This document shows positions 6,885-14,487 of a stretch of 19,236 nt of DNA, piece after piece. Under the pieces are notes generated by a model. It did not search any database, had not been told where the DNA came from, and saw only the letters and a list, made by a program, of their open reading frames with translations. Both the position numbers and the translations under genes were made by a program. Position 1 is the stretch's first letter. Every line of letters starts with the position of its first letter. This DNA comes from an uncultured Thermoleophilia bacterium. Lineage in GTDB: Bacteria > Actinomycetota > Thermoleophilia > UBA2241. Location of the stretch: NCBI GenBank assembly GCA_903921965.1, contig CAIXSE010000258.1, forward strand, positions 1 to 19,236, read 5' to 3'.

Positions 6885-8459
6885 GTGACGAGACGAATCC
6901 GGACGACCGCGCTGATGGCGGCGATCGCGGCGGTCCTGTGCCTGGGGTCGGCCGCAAGCGCCCTGGCGACGCCGTCGCTCACCAGCGTCAGCCCCACCTC
7001 GGGGAGCAACGCCGATCCCGGTTCCATCACGCTGCGGGTCAACGGCCAGAACCTCACCGACTTCCTCTCCACGCCCGACGTCACGCTGTCGATGGCGAGC
7101 GAGCCCTACGCCCAGATCTACGCGACCGACGTGAGCGTCGTCCCTGCGCTCGGCGGCCAGTGGATCGAGTGCTACGTCGACCTGTACGGGAAGACGGCCG
7201 GCACGTACGACGTCCAGGTGTCCGGCCTCACCCGCTTCGGTCAGTACGTCCCCGACACCTACACGCTGAAGAACGCGTTCAAGGTGACGGGCACCTCGCC
7301 GATCGCCAAGCCGACCATCGCCTCGATCAAGCCCGCGACCGCGACCGCCGGGGGCCCGGCCTTCAAGCTCACCGTGTACGGCTCCAACTTCTCGGCCGGG
7401 GCCGGGGGCTCGCTGCCGGCCGTGATCTACTGGAACTCCACGGCGCTCACGACCTCCCCGGTCGGCAACAACTGGACGACCACCCTCTCGGCCACCGTCC
7501 CGGCCTCGTTCATCGCCTCGGCGGGTACCGCGTCCATCACCGTCATGAACCCGCTGCTGGGCGGGGGGACGAGCTCCAACGCCATCCGCTTCACCATCAC
7601 CACCGTCCAGCCGACCCTGACGAACGTGAGCCCCACGAGCGGCTTCGCGAGGTACTACCAGCCGTACCTGCTCACGCTCACCGGCACCGACTTCCAGACC
7701 TCGTCGCAGGTGCTCGTGAACGGCGCGGTGCACAGCGCCACCTACGTGAGCGCCACCCGGATGACAGTGCAGCTGACGGCCGCCGACATCGCCGGCCCGG
7801 GCACCCTCAACATCGCGGTGCGCAACTCCGCCGGCGGCATGCCGACCAACACACAGACGTTCACGATCATGGCCGACACCACGGCACCGGTGACCACCAT
7901 CAGCGGCGCCGACAACGCCTGGCACAACACGCCGGTGACGCTGAGCGTCGGCGCGAGCGACCCGGGCGGGCCCGGCGTCCTCTCCACGTACTACGGCATC
8001 GGCGTCTCGCCCACGCTCGTGCTCAGCGGCAGCACCATCACCGTGCCGGCCCCGGCCGGCGGCGCCGGCGACGGGGCCAGGCTGGTGCAGGTGTACTCGA
8101 AGGACAAGTGCGGCAACGCCGAGACGCCGCCGGTCACGGCGACCGTCAACATCTGCACCAAGGGTCCTGACACCAGCGCCTTCGCCCCGGCGAGCGTCAA
8201 GAAGGGCAAGAAGCTCAAGCTGGGCTACGAGTGCGACAGCATCACGCCGCAGTGCAGCGTCACCATCAGGATCTTCAAGGCGAACGGCGCCACCGCCAAG
8301 ACCATCGCGGTCGGCCAGAAGCCGTCCAACAAGCAGGGCAGCTACAGCTTCACCTGCAATCTGGCGCCGGGCAACTACAAGGTCAAGGTGTTCGCCGTCG
8401 ACGCGGCCGGCAACCAGCAGTCCTCGCAGGACGGCGATTCCTTCAGCGTCACGAAGTGA
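6885..8459 (+). CDS. Secreted IPT/TIG-repeat protein with Ig-like C-terminus
   Basis: A 524-residue exported protein. Residues 1-29 form a Sec signal peptide (Arg-rich start, hydrophobic core, cleavage near ALA-TP). Three IPT/TIG-like beta-sandwich units follow, recognisable by PSLTSVSPTSG (about 30), KPTIASIKPATA (about 142) and QPTLTNVSPTSG (about 243). An OmpL47-type Ig-like unit (about 330-430; APVTTISG, AWHNTPVTLSV, YSKDKCGNAE) and a last beta-rich domain (about 435-524; VKVFAVDAAGNQQS) complete it. No sortase signal, lipobox or catalytic motif is visible, so it is probably a secreted adhesive or structural wall protein. GTG at 6885 is set by a strong AAGGAGG seven bases upstream. The OmpL47-like unit resembles one in the deacetylase at 12932-14305. 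It is monocistronic, with terminators on both sides. Confidence 0.82.
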   Translation: MTRRIRTTALMAAIAAVLCLGSAASALATPSLTSVSPTSGSNADPGSITLRVNGQNLTDFLSTPDVTLSMASEPYAQIYATDVSVVPALGGQWIECYVDLYGKTAGTYDVQVSGLTRFGQYVPDTYTLKNAFKVTGTSPIAKPTIASIKPATATAGGPAFKLTVYGSNFSAGAGGSLPAVIYWNSTALTTSPVGNNWTTTLSATVPASFIASAGTASITVMNPLLGGGTSSNAIRFTITTVQPTLTNVSPTSGFARYYQPYLLTLTGTDFQTSSQVLVNGAVHSATYVSATRMTVQLTAADIAGPGTLNIAVRNSAGGMPTNTQTFTIMADTTAPVTTISGADNAWHNTPVTLSVGASDPGGPGVLSTYYGIGVSPTLVLSGSTITVPAPAGGAGDGARLVQVYSKDKCGNAETPPVTATVNICTKGPDTSAFAPASVKKGKKLKLGYECDSITPQCSVTIRIFKANGATAKTIAVGQKPSNKQGSYSFTCNLAPGNYKVKVFAVDAAGNQQSSQDGDSFSVTK

Positions 8460-8474
8460 CGTCCGCACAGAGGC

Positions 8475-8494
8475 GGCTCAGGGGGGCCTGAGCC
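8475..8494 (+). terminator. First terminator hairpin after the IPT/TIG gene
   Basis: GGCTCAGG-GGGG-CCTGAGCC, an 8-bp stem starting 15 nt after the stop. Confidence 0.6.
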
Positions 8495-8506
8495 GAGCGT
8501 GAGAGA

Positions 8507-8542
8507 CGAGGCCGGGGAGTGCCACACCGCTCCCCGGCCTCG
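8507..8542. terminator. Second, likely bidirectional terminator between convergent genes
   Basis: A 13-bp perfect stem (8507-8519 with 8530-8542). It lies between the convergent ends of the IPT/TIG gene and the deacetylase on the other strand, so it could serve both. Confidence 0.6.
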
Positions 8543-8626
8543 ACGCCTCGAGAGGCACCCGCCCGACCTCCGCCACCCCGAGCCGAGCGATCCGCTGTCT
8601 GAGCTCGCCAGAGGCGGCCGGGTTTC

Positions 8627-9496
8627 TCAGCGCGCCCGCGCCACGGCGTCGCGCATGCGCTTCCCGAACTCCGCGAGCGGCTCGCCCCACCACACGGCGA
8701 CGCGCCTGAGCGCCCAGCGCCGCTGCGGGACGGCGGCGCCGTACTTGACCCCGGTGGCGGCGAGGTACCCCGCCTGCCGCGCCGCCCGTTCCACGCGCCC
8801 GTTGGACTCGCCGTAGGGGTAGCAGAAGAAGTCCACCCGCTGGTGGAACCTCCCGCGCAGGACGCGCCGGGACTGGGTGAGCTGGTACCGCAGCCGGGAC
8901 GGCGACAGCCGCGTCAGCACCTTGTGGTCCATGGTGTGCGAACCGATCTGCCAGCCCCACGCGACCATGCGCCGCACCTTGGCGTCGGTGAGCGTCGTGC
9001 CCCGGTCGACGACGAGGTTGAGGACCGCGGACCAGTGATACGGCCTGAGGAGGCGCGCGGCGTTGGTGTACTGGTCGATGTAGCCGTCGTCGAACGAGAG
9101 CACGACGGGACGCCGCGGCAGCGTCCCCTCCCCGTTCCAGGCCTGCCACACCCGCGACAGGGCGACGGGGTGGTAGCCGTGACTGCGAAGATAGGCGAGC
9201 TGCCTCCTGAACTGTCGCGGGCTGACGTACATGGCCGGGGCGCCGTCGCGGTGCTCCTGCACGTGGTGGTACATCAGGATGGGGACCGGCGTCCGGTCGG
9301 CCCACGAGCGGCCCGAGACCTGGGCCTTCGCGGCCGGGGGCGGCGCGCCGGCGCCGGCCGGCGGCGCGCCAGCGGCCAGGGCGAACGCGAATGCCGCGGC
9401 GGCGGCGGTCGCGACGAGCGTCCGCGCTATCGCGGCGCCGCGCCCGCGGCGGCCGCGGCGAACGCCGGTCTTCAGAGTGCACGAAGGATCGCCCAC
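8627..9496 (-). CDS. NodB-type polysaccharide deacetylase, exported
   Basis: A 289-residue protein with an Arg-rich N-terminus and an Ala-rich hydrophobic segment (about 20-44), a signal peptide or anchor. The NodB homology domain begins around residue 72 (ILMYHHV). It shows the catalytic/metal motif SFDDG (D136, D137), the SHTMDH zinc-binding motif (H187, H191) and CYPYG in place of RPPYG. It should remove acyl groups from a cell-wall or extracellular polysaccharide. The GTG at 9496 is chosen because a TACAGT box ends six bases before it, implying a leaderless transcript; the open frame upstream codes only low-complexity residues. Its substrate is not predictable. A second NodB protein is encoded at 12932-14305. 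Confidence 0.85.
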   Translation of the reverse strand: MGDPSCTLKTGVRRGRRGRGAAIARTLVATAAAAAFAFALAAGAPPAGAGAPPPAAKAQVSGRSWADRTPVPILMYHHVQEHRDGAPAMYVSPRQFRRQLAYLRSHGYHPVALSRVWQAWNGEGTLPRRPVVLSFDDGYIDQYTNAARLLRPYHWSAVLNLVVDRGTTLTDAKVRRMVAWGWQIGSHTMDHKVLTRLSPSRLRYQLTQSRRVLRGRFHQRVDFFCYPYGESNGRVERAARQAGYLAATGVKYGAAVPQRRWALRRVAVWWGEPLAEFGKRMRDAVARAR

Positions 9497-9502
9497 GGCT
9501 CG

Positions 9503-9508
9503 ACTGTA
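9503..9508 (-). promoter_or_regulatory. -10 box of deacetylase gene, leaderless type
   Basis: On the minus strand TACAGT is followed by six bases and then the GTG start at 9496. No Shine-Dalgarno sequence is seen between them. Confidence 0.5.
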
Positions 9509-9599
9509 CCACCAGCGCCGGAAGGGAGCCCGGCGCGGCCCGCCGGCGGAGGCGCGAACCACTCCGCCGGGCCGGGCGTCATCTGGACAAGCATTCCGA

Positions 9600-9627
9600 T
9601 TGCCTTTGTCCCCGGAACGTGTACAAT
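9600..9627 (+). promoter_or_regulatory. Promoter-like pair facing a gene-less stretch
   Basis: TTGCCT (9600-9605), a 16-bp spacer and TACAAT (9622-9627) form one of the best sigma-70-like pairs in the window. It points right, into a stretch with no gene on the plus strand before the 9744-9774 hairpin. Confidence 0.45.
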
Positions 9628-9633
9628 CCCGCG

Positions 9634-9775
9634 AACCGGTCGAGGCACCAAGGTGTACCCCGGACGCGGTCGAGGACCCGCGACGGTCCGCACTCAGGGG
9701 CGGATGGAGCGGCGCCGACCACCGACTCCGGGGGAACATGTGGCGAGGGCGGGGCTCACAGAGCCCCGCCCTCGT
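9634..9775 (+). ncRNA. Candidate small RNA between promoter and hairpin
   Basis: If transcription begins about 7 nt after TACAAT and ends at the 14-bp hairpin, the RNA would be about 140 nt. It can form a long hairpin in the 9661-9690 region (GGAC and GCGGTC arms, with a bulge) and a small CACC-AA-GGTG hairpin (9646-9655). No coding frame with a ribosome site is evident. I do not recognise the family; SRP RNA, tmRNA and RNase P motifs are absent. The alternative is that the hairpin only terminates the minus-strand PPC gene and the promoter is fortuitous. Confidence 0.3.
9744..9774. terminator. Strong hairpin, terminator for either strand
   Basis: A perfect 14-bp stem (CGAGGGCGGGGCTC with its complement) and an ACA loop. 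On the plus strand it is followed by GTGGTTTC, on the minus strand by no T run. It lies 64 nt past the end of the minus-strand PPC gene. Confidence 0.7.
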
Positions 9776-9837
9776 GGTTTCTGCAGGCCCCGGATCCCGC
9801 CCTCCGGAGGTCGGCGCCGGCCGGCGCGAGCCCGGCG

Positions 9838-10281
9838 TCAGAGCTCCAGCAGCTCGAAGCCGCTCGACGGCTCGCGGCGGCGCACGGCGTCGCTGCCTGT
9901 GAGCTCGAGCACGACGGCCTCCGCCACGACCCACGCCGTCACCCCGGCGCGGATGCAGCCGGTCGTGACGTCGGCGTCACGCCCGAACGAGGCGTGCAGG
10001 TGCAGCACCGGCCTGCCCGACTCGTCCGGGAACAGGGTGCCGGCGCCCACCATCTCGTGCACGTCGTGCAGCGCCCGCTGCATGGGCGTGACCGGCCGGG
10101 CCGCCGCGTCTTCGGGGCCGACGACGAGGCGGCTGCCGCCGGTCGCTCCGCCGAGCAGGATCACGGCGGCGCGCGCGATGCCTTCGGCCCGCGCCGCCTC
10201 CTCGATGCACTCGTGGACCACGTCCCCGTCCTCGAGCCGGATGACCAGGGCCCGGCCCAGGGACGCCGCTGCGTACTTCAT
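9838..10281 (-). CDS. PPC/DUF296-domain protein
   Basis: A 147-residue single-domain protein of the PPC (plant and prokaryote conserved, DUF296) family. It opens with the typical strand and helix pattern (ALVIRLEDGDVV, then IEEAARAEGI), continues with a glycine-rich ILLGGATGG, and carries the histidines HEMVG and HLHASFGRD that form the putative metal site near the trimer interface. Many members are annotated as DNA-binding, but bacterial single-domain members lack an AT-hook and this one does too; the function is unknown. The ATG at 10281 is supported by a GAGGAGG ribosome site. A TAGAAT -10-like box lies further upstream on the minus strand. It is divergent from recQ. Confidence 0.75.
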   Translation of the reverse strand: MKYAAASLGRALVIRLEDGDVVHECIEEAARAEGIARAAVILLGGATGGSRLVVGPEDAAARPVTPMQRALHDVHEMVGAGTLFPDESGRPVLHLHASFGRDADVTTGCIRAGVTAWVVAEAVVLELTGSDAVRRREPSSGFELLEL

Positions 10282-10416
10282 CGGGAGCCTCCTCACGGCG
10301 CCGGGCGCCGCTCGTCGTCGGGTGCGTGTGCGGATTCTACGCCGCGGCCGGCCAACCCACGTCCGCCGGCACCGGCCTGGAGGCCGGCGCGCCGCTTCGC
10401 CGTCCGTCAACCTTGC

Positions 10417-10422
10417 TAGACT
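10417..10422 (+). promoter_or_regulatory. -10 box of recQ, leaderless type
   Basis: TAGACT followed by seven bases and the GTG start at 10430, with no ribosome site between. Confidence 0.5.
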
Positions 10423-10429
10423 CCGGGGC

Positions 10430-12397
10430 GTGGTCCTCACGCCCGCCCCCACCGGTCCGGCGGCCTGCGCGCCGTCCCTCGCCCGCGCCCTGCTGCGCGA
10501 CGTCTTCGGCTTCCCGGAGTACCGCCCGCACCAGGAGGAGATCGTCGAGCACCTCGTCGCCGGCGGCGACGCCTTCGTGCTCATGCCCACCGGCGGCGGC
10601 AAGTCGCTCTGTTACCAGCTGCCGGCGCTCGTGCGTCCCGGCGCCGGCATCGTCGTCTCACCGCTCATCTCGCTGATGAAGGACCAGGTCGACGCGCTGC
10701 GGGCGGCCGGCGTACGCGCCGCCGCCTACAACTCGTCGCTCGAGGCAGACGAGGCCCGCGCGGTGCTGCGCGACCTGCACGGCGGCCGCCTGGACCTTCT
10801 GTACGTGGCACCCGAGACGCTCATGACCGAGGGGTTCCTCGAGCGGCTCGGCCGGCTCGCGGCTCCCGGCCCGGAAGGCACGGCGCCGCCGGCCGGCGAC
10901 GCTCCGGCCGGTACCGCCGGCATCGCCCTCTTCGCCATCGACGAGGCGCACTGCGTCAGCCAGTGGGGTCACGACTTCCGGCCCGAGTACGTCCAGCTCG
11001 GGCAGCTCCGTGACCTGTTCCCCGGCGTCCCCATCCTCGCCTGCACCGCCACCGCCGACCCGGAGACGCGCGACGACGTGCGCGCCCGGCTCGGCCTGTC
11101 CGGGGCGCCGGTCTTCGTCACCGGCTTCGACCGGCCCAACATCCGCTACACCGTCGTCGAGAAGCGCGAGCCGCTGCACCAGCTGCAGCAGTTCCTCGCG
11201 GGGCACGCCGGCGAGGCCGGCATCGTGTACTGCCTGTCGCGCAGGCGCACCGAGGAGGTCGCCGAGAAGCTCCGGGCCCACGGCGTGCCGGCGGCGGCCT
11301 ACCACGCCGGCCTGCCTGCCGACGAACGCGGGCGCGTGCAAGACGCCTTCGCCGCCGACGACGTCCTGGTCGTGGTCGCCACCGTCGCCTTCGGCATGGG
11401 CATCGACAAGAGCAACGTGCGTTTCGTGGTGCACTACGACCTCCCCAAGACGGTCGAGAGCTACTACCAGGAGACCGGCCGCAGCGGCCGCGACGGCCTG
11501 CCCGCCGAGGCGCTTCTGCTGTTCGGGCTCGGCGATGCGGCGATCGTCCGAAGCCTCGTGGAAGGCGGCGGCCGCACCGGCAACGGAGACGACGAGTCCG
11601 AGCGCGACCCCGAGCGCGTGCGCATCGAGTTGCACAAGCTCAACGCCATGGTCGGCTACGCCGACGGGCTCACCTGCCGCCGGGAGGCGCTGCTGGGCTA
11701 CTTCGGCGAGCCGTACCCGGCGCCGTGCGGCAACTGCGACATCTGCCTCGAGCCGCCGGAGACCTTCGACGCCACGGAGCAGGCGCAGATGGCGCTCAGC
11801 TGCGTCTACCGCCTGTGGGAGCGCGACGGCTTCGGCTACGGCGTCGGCTACGTCATCGACGTCCTCCGCGGCAGCGGGAACGAGAAGATCCTCGCGCGCG
11901 GCCACGACCGGCTCAGCACGTTCGGCATCGGCACGGAGCTGAGCCGCGACCACTGGCAGAGCCTCATCCGGCAGCTCATCCACCGCGGCTTCCTCACGCA
12001 GGACATCGCGCGGTTCTCGGCGCTGCGTCTCACCGACGCGGCACGCCCGCTGCTGCGCGGCGAGCAGACGCTCGTGCTCGCGAAGCCGCGCACGCGCGTG
12101 CCGAGCGCGAAAGAGCGCAAGGCGGCCGACCGGCGAGCGCGCGCCGCGAGCCTCGCCGGTCTCGAGGTCGACGAGGAGCTGTACGGCCGTCTGCGCGCGC
12201 TGCGCAAACGCCTCGCCGATGCCCAGCGCGTCCCGGCCTACGTCGTGTTCAGCGACGCCACACTGGCCGAGATGGCGGCGCGCAGACCGCTCACCGCCGG
12301 CGACCTCCTGACGGTCACCGGCGTCGGCCAGGCCAAGCTCGAGCGCTACGGCGAGGAGTTCCTCGCGGTCATCGCCGGGGAGCCGGGCGAGAGCTGA
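10430..12397 (+). CDS. recQ: ATP-dependent DNA helicase RecQ
   Basis: A 655-residue superfamily 2 helicase that unwinds DNA 3' to 5' in recombination and fork repair. All parts are present: Q-motif region (FGFPEYRPHQ), Walker A (MPTGGGKS), DEAH box (IDEAHCVSQWGHDFRPEY), motif III (CTATAD), motif V/VI (FGMGIDKSNV, QETGRSGRDG), a zinc-binding segment ending CGNCDIC, a winged-helix RQC domain (about 440-535), and a C-terminal HRDC domain (about 580-650; LLTVTGVGQAKLERYG). Length fits bacterial RecQ with one HRDC. The GTG at 10430 is chosen because conserved sequence starts shortly after it and a TAGACT box lies 7 nt upstream; the frame stays open far upstream only because of GC richness. Confidence 0.95.
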   Translation: MVLTPAPTGPAACAPSLARALLRDVFGFPEYRPHQEEIVEHLVAGGDAFVLMPTGGGKSLCYQLPALVRPGAGIVVSPLISLMKDQVDALRAAGVRAAAYNSSLEADEARAVLRDLHGGRLDLLYVAPETLMTEGFLERLGRLAAPGPEGTAPPAGDAPAGTAGIALFAIDEAHCVSQWGHDFRPEYVQLGQLRDLFPGVPILACTATADPETRDDVRARLGLSGAPVFVTGFDRPNIRYTVVEKREPLHQLQQFLAGHAGEAGIVYCLSRRRTEEVAEKLRAHGVPAAAYHAGLPADERGRVQDAFAADDVLVVVATVAFGMGIDKSNVRFVVHYDLPKTVESYYQETGRSGRDGLPAEALLLFGLGDAAIVRSLVEGGGRTGNGDDESERDPERVRIELHKLNAMVGYADGLTCRREALLGYFGEPYPAPCGNCDICLEPPETFDATEQAQMALSCVYRLWERDGFGYGVGYVIDVLRGSGNEKILARGHDRLSTFGIGTELSRDHWQSLIRQLIHRGFLTQDIARFSALRLTDAARPLLRGEQTLVLAKPRTRVPSAKERKAADRRARAASLAGLEVDEELYGRLRALRKRLADAQRVPAYVVFSDATLAEMAARRPLTAGDLLTVTGVGQAKLERYGEEFLAVIAGEPGES

Positions 12398-12400
12398 GCA

Positions 12401-12440
12401 CGCCGCCGGGCAGGCCGGCGGCGGGGGCGAGACCGCCCCG
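12401..12440. terminator. Tandem hairpins after recQ
   Basis: CGCCGCCGG/CCGGCGGCG (12401-12409 with 12415-12423) and, right after it, a shorter GGGGCG-AGAC-CGCCCC hairpin. They lie between recQ and the convergent membrane-protein gene. Confidence 0.55.
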
Positions 12441-12467
12441 CCCGGCACCGTCCGGCCCGGCCGCGCC

Positions 12468-12893
12468 TCAGGCGCCGGGAGCCGGCCCCCGGCTGAGCCC
12501 GGCGGCGACCAGCAGCGCCAGCGCCGCCGGGGCATACCACATGCCGATGGTGAACCCCGAGACGACCACGAAGCCGATGAGCACGAGGCCGGCCGCCCAC
12601 AGCAGCACCCGGCGCCCCCACACGGCGCAGTACATGCCGAACGCGGCGAGCGCCACCGGCACGCACAGCAGGCCGGCGACCCACCAGCCGTTCGCCTCGA
12701 TGAGCGAGGCGCTGGAGGACGTCGTGGTCACCACCCCCGAGGACGAGACCGCCGACGTCGCTCCCTGGTAGAAGTCCGGATCGAGCGCCAGCCAAAGACC
12801 GGCGGCTGCGGCGAGGACCACGGCGATCGCGGCAGCCCAGACAGATGGACGCGTGCGGCCGGTCACGGACGCCCGCACGGCACCGCGGGCCAC
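12468..12893 (-). CDS. Small four-helix membrane protein of unknown function
   Basis: A 141-residue hydrophobic protein. Predicted membrane segments lie at about 18-37, 70-91, 96-116 and 118-135, with a Ser/Thr-rich outside loop (about 45-65) between the first two. I do not recognise a family. The GTG at 12893 is chosen because GAGGA lies four bases upstream; two further in-frame GTG codons close behind are alternatives. It begins 38 bp after the stop of the secreted deacetylase on the same strand and may be co-transcribed with it. Confidence 0.6.
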   Translation of the reverse strand: MARGAVRASVTGRTRPSVWAAAIAVVLAAAAGLWLALDPDFYQGATSAVSSSGVVTTTSSSASLIEANGWWVAGLLCVPVALAAFGMYCAVWGRRVLLWAAGLVLIGFVVVSGFTIGMWYAPAALALLVAAGLSRGPAPGA

Positions 12894-12931
12894 CTCGTCC
12901 TCACGGCGCCGGCCGCCTCCTCCGGGCCGCT

Positions 12932-14305
12932 TCAGCGGTACCCGGCGGCCCGGAACAGCTCGGGCACCGAGACGGCCTCGTAACCGCGCGCCTTGAGGCC
13001 GGCGAGGATCGTGGGCAGCGCGGCGGCCGTCTGCGGACGCAGGTGCAGGCACACGATGGCGCCGGAGTGCACGCGCGAGAGCACGTGGGAGGCGATGGCA
13101 GAGGAGCCGGGCTCGCGCCAGTCCTGCGGGTCGACGTCCCAGAGCACGATGCGGCTGAAGCCGGCGGAGCCGGCGGCCGAGACCGTCGTGCCGTTGTACG
13201 CGCCGTACGGCGGGCGGCAGTACTGCACCGGCGTCGCCTGCGCGGCGTTCCACCACGGGGACTCGCTGCGGACGAGCTCGCTCCGCACCTGCGCGTAGCT
13301 CTGCCGGGTCATGTCGGTGTGCGACCAGCCGTGGGAGCCTATGGCGTGGCCCTCGGCGAGGGTGCGCCGCGCGAGCGACGGGCTCGCGGCGACGTACGGG
13401 CCGAGCGGGAAGAAGGTCGCGTGCATGTGATACCGCTTCAGCGTGTCGAGTATGGACGCCCACGGACCGGCGCCGCCGTCGTCGAACGTCAGGGCGATGC
13501 GCTTGCCGGCCCCGCTCACGCGCCGCCAGACCTTGGCGGGCGCGGCGCGGTAGTCACGGAACTTCCTGACGCTCGTCTCGGTGGTGTTCCCGGCCTCGTC
13601 GGTGATCGTGAGGCTCACCCGGTAGAGGCCGGGCTCGAACGCCTTGCCGTTCCTGTAGCGCGGCACCACCTCGATGGACCGCGAACCGGTCGTGCGCTCG
13701 AGGCCCTTCTTCGCCGCCGCGAAACTGCCGTACTGGTCCGTGGCGCGCCAGGCGATCCGGACCGTGGGCGACAGGTCGTGCACCACGAAGCTGAACTTGA
13801 CCGGCCCGCTGCCTTCGAGCACCGCCGGCGAGACGCCGCTCCACTTGAACGCCGGCTGCCTCGTGTCGATCCTGACGACCGCGCTCCGTGTCGGCTCGAC
13901 GGCGCCGTCCTCGCCGACCGAGTAGTAGCGCACGGTGACCTCGCCGTCGTTGGCGTGGTCCCTGGGGGCAGGGACCTTGACGGTGGTGCCCTTCTCCCAG
14001 GCGCCGTCGCCGACCTGGTACGTGGTGTAGGCGACGGCGGAGCCGCCGGGGGCGACGGAGAGGTGCAGGGTGACGGTGTCGTTGTGCCAGCGATCGTCGT
14101 CGCCGGTGACCGTGGTCACGGGAGGCGCGCCCGGGAGGGTGGTCGGCGCCACGGCCGAGAGGATGCCGAAGGCGTCGCCGCGGTACGTCTGCAGCGCTTC
14201 GGGGGCGGGCGGGGGCGGCGTCGCGAACGCAGCCGTGACGACGCTGTAGGCGCCAGGCAGCGACAGTACGACGGCGGCGGCGGCGATGATCAGCGGACGA
14301 AGCAT
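12932..14305 (-). CDS. Secreted NodB polysaccharide deacetylase with Ig-like domains
   Basis: A 457-residue exported enzyme. It begins with a signal peptide (about 1-30, LRPLIIAAAAVVLSL). An OmpL47-type Ig-like unit follows (about 65-150; DRWHNDTVTLHLSV, VPAPRDHANDG, RYYSVGEDG), then a second beta-sandwich (about 155-250; ITDEAGNTTETSV). The NodB catalytic domain occupies about 255-457, with TFDDG (D275, D276), SHGWSH zinc ligands, RPPYG, WDVDPQDW and the final LHL motif, all in the expected order. It should deacetylate peptidoglycan or another surface glycan, with the Ig-like units as spacers or binders. The ATG at 14305 has a GAGGGGCCAGGA ribosome site. A 10-bp hairpin lies in its leader. 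The same OmpL47-like unit occurs in the protein at 6885-8459. Confidence 0.88.
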   Translation of the reverse strand: MLRPLIIAAAAVVLSLPGAYSVVTAAFATPPPPAPEALQTYRGDAFGILSAVAPTTLPGAPPVTTVTGDDDRWHNDTVTLHLSVAPGGSAVAYTTYQVGDGAWEKGTTVKVPAPRDHANDGEVTVRYYSVGEDGAVEPTRSAVVRIDTRQPAFKWSGVSPAVLEGSGPVKFSFVVHDLSPTVRIAWRATDQYGSFAAAKKGLERTTGSRSIEVVPRYRNGKAFEPGLYRVSLTITDEAGNTTETSVRKFRDYRAAPAKVWRRVSGAGKRIALTFDDGGAGPWASILDTLKRYHMHATFFPLGPYVAASPSLARRTLAEGHAIGSHGWSHTDMTRQSYAQVRSELVRSESPWWNAAQATPVQYCRPPYGAYNGTTVSAAGSAGFSRIVLWDVDPQDWREPGSSAIASHVLSRVHSGAIVCLHLRPQTAAALPTILAGLKARGYEAVSVPELFRAAGYR

Positions 14306-14322
14306 TCCTGGCCCCTCGTCGT

Positions 14323-14348
14323 GCCGGGCCTCACTGCGGAGGCCCGGC
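14323..14348 (-). promoter_or_regulatory. Leader hairpin of the deacetylase gene
   Basis: GCCGGGCCTC pairs perfectly with GAGGCCCGGC around a 6-nt loop, just upstream of the ribosome site on the minus strand. It lies between divergent genes, so it should not be a terminator for either; a 5' UTR stability or control element is possible. Confidence 0.45.
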
Positions 14349-14475
14349 TCGCTCTGCGTCTGTTGTCTTGTCTCGACATTTCGGGGGACGACCTTGAATG
14401 CCTGCAGGTGCACGGGAAGGAGCAGGAGGGCGGGCCGCCGGGGGAACGTCGTCCGGGACGCGCCGTCGCCCGTGG

Positions 14476-14481
14476 TAGCCT
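14476..14481 (+). promoter_or_regulatory. -10 box of the RlmKL gene, leaderless type
   Basis: TAGCCT followed by exactly six bases and the GTG start at 14488; no ribosome site is seen. Confidence 0.5.
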
Positions 14482-14487
14482 TGCCGG

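Noticed and set aside
4691..7084. Long minus-strand open frame of nearly 800 codons opposite the CooS gene
   Set aside because: It is an antisense shadow caused by GC-rich codon use; the plus strand has clear conserved motifs throughout.
9600..9613. Third FNR-type box (TTGCC-TTTG, the same left half and spacer as at 17100)
   Set aside because: The right half is TCCCC, not nTCAA; it reads better as a -35 element.
9720..9742. c-di-AMP (ydaO) riboswitch
   Set aside because: Only one short segment resembles the family and I could not find the matching 5' half; kept only as a remark.
8843..10429. Upstream extension of the recQ frame and the long plus-strand frame through 8843-10429
   Set aside because: It overlaps the deacetylase and PPC genes on the other strand, and RecQ homology begins only after 10430.
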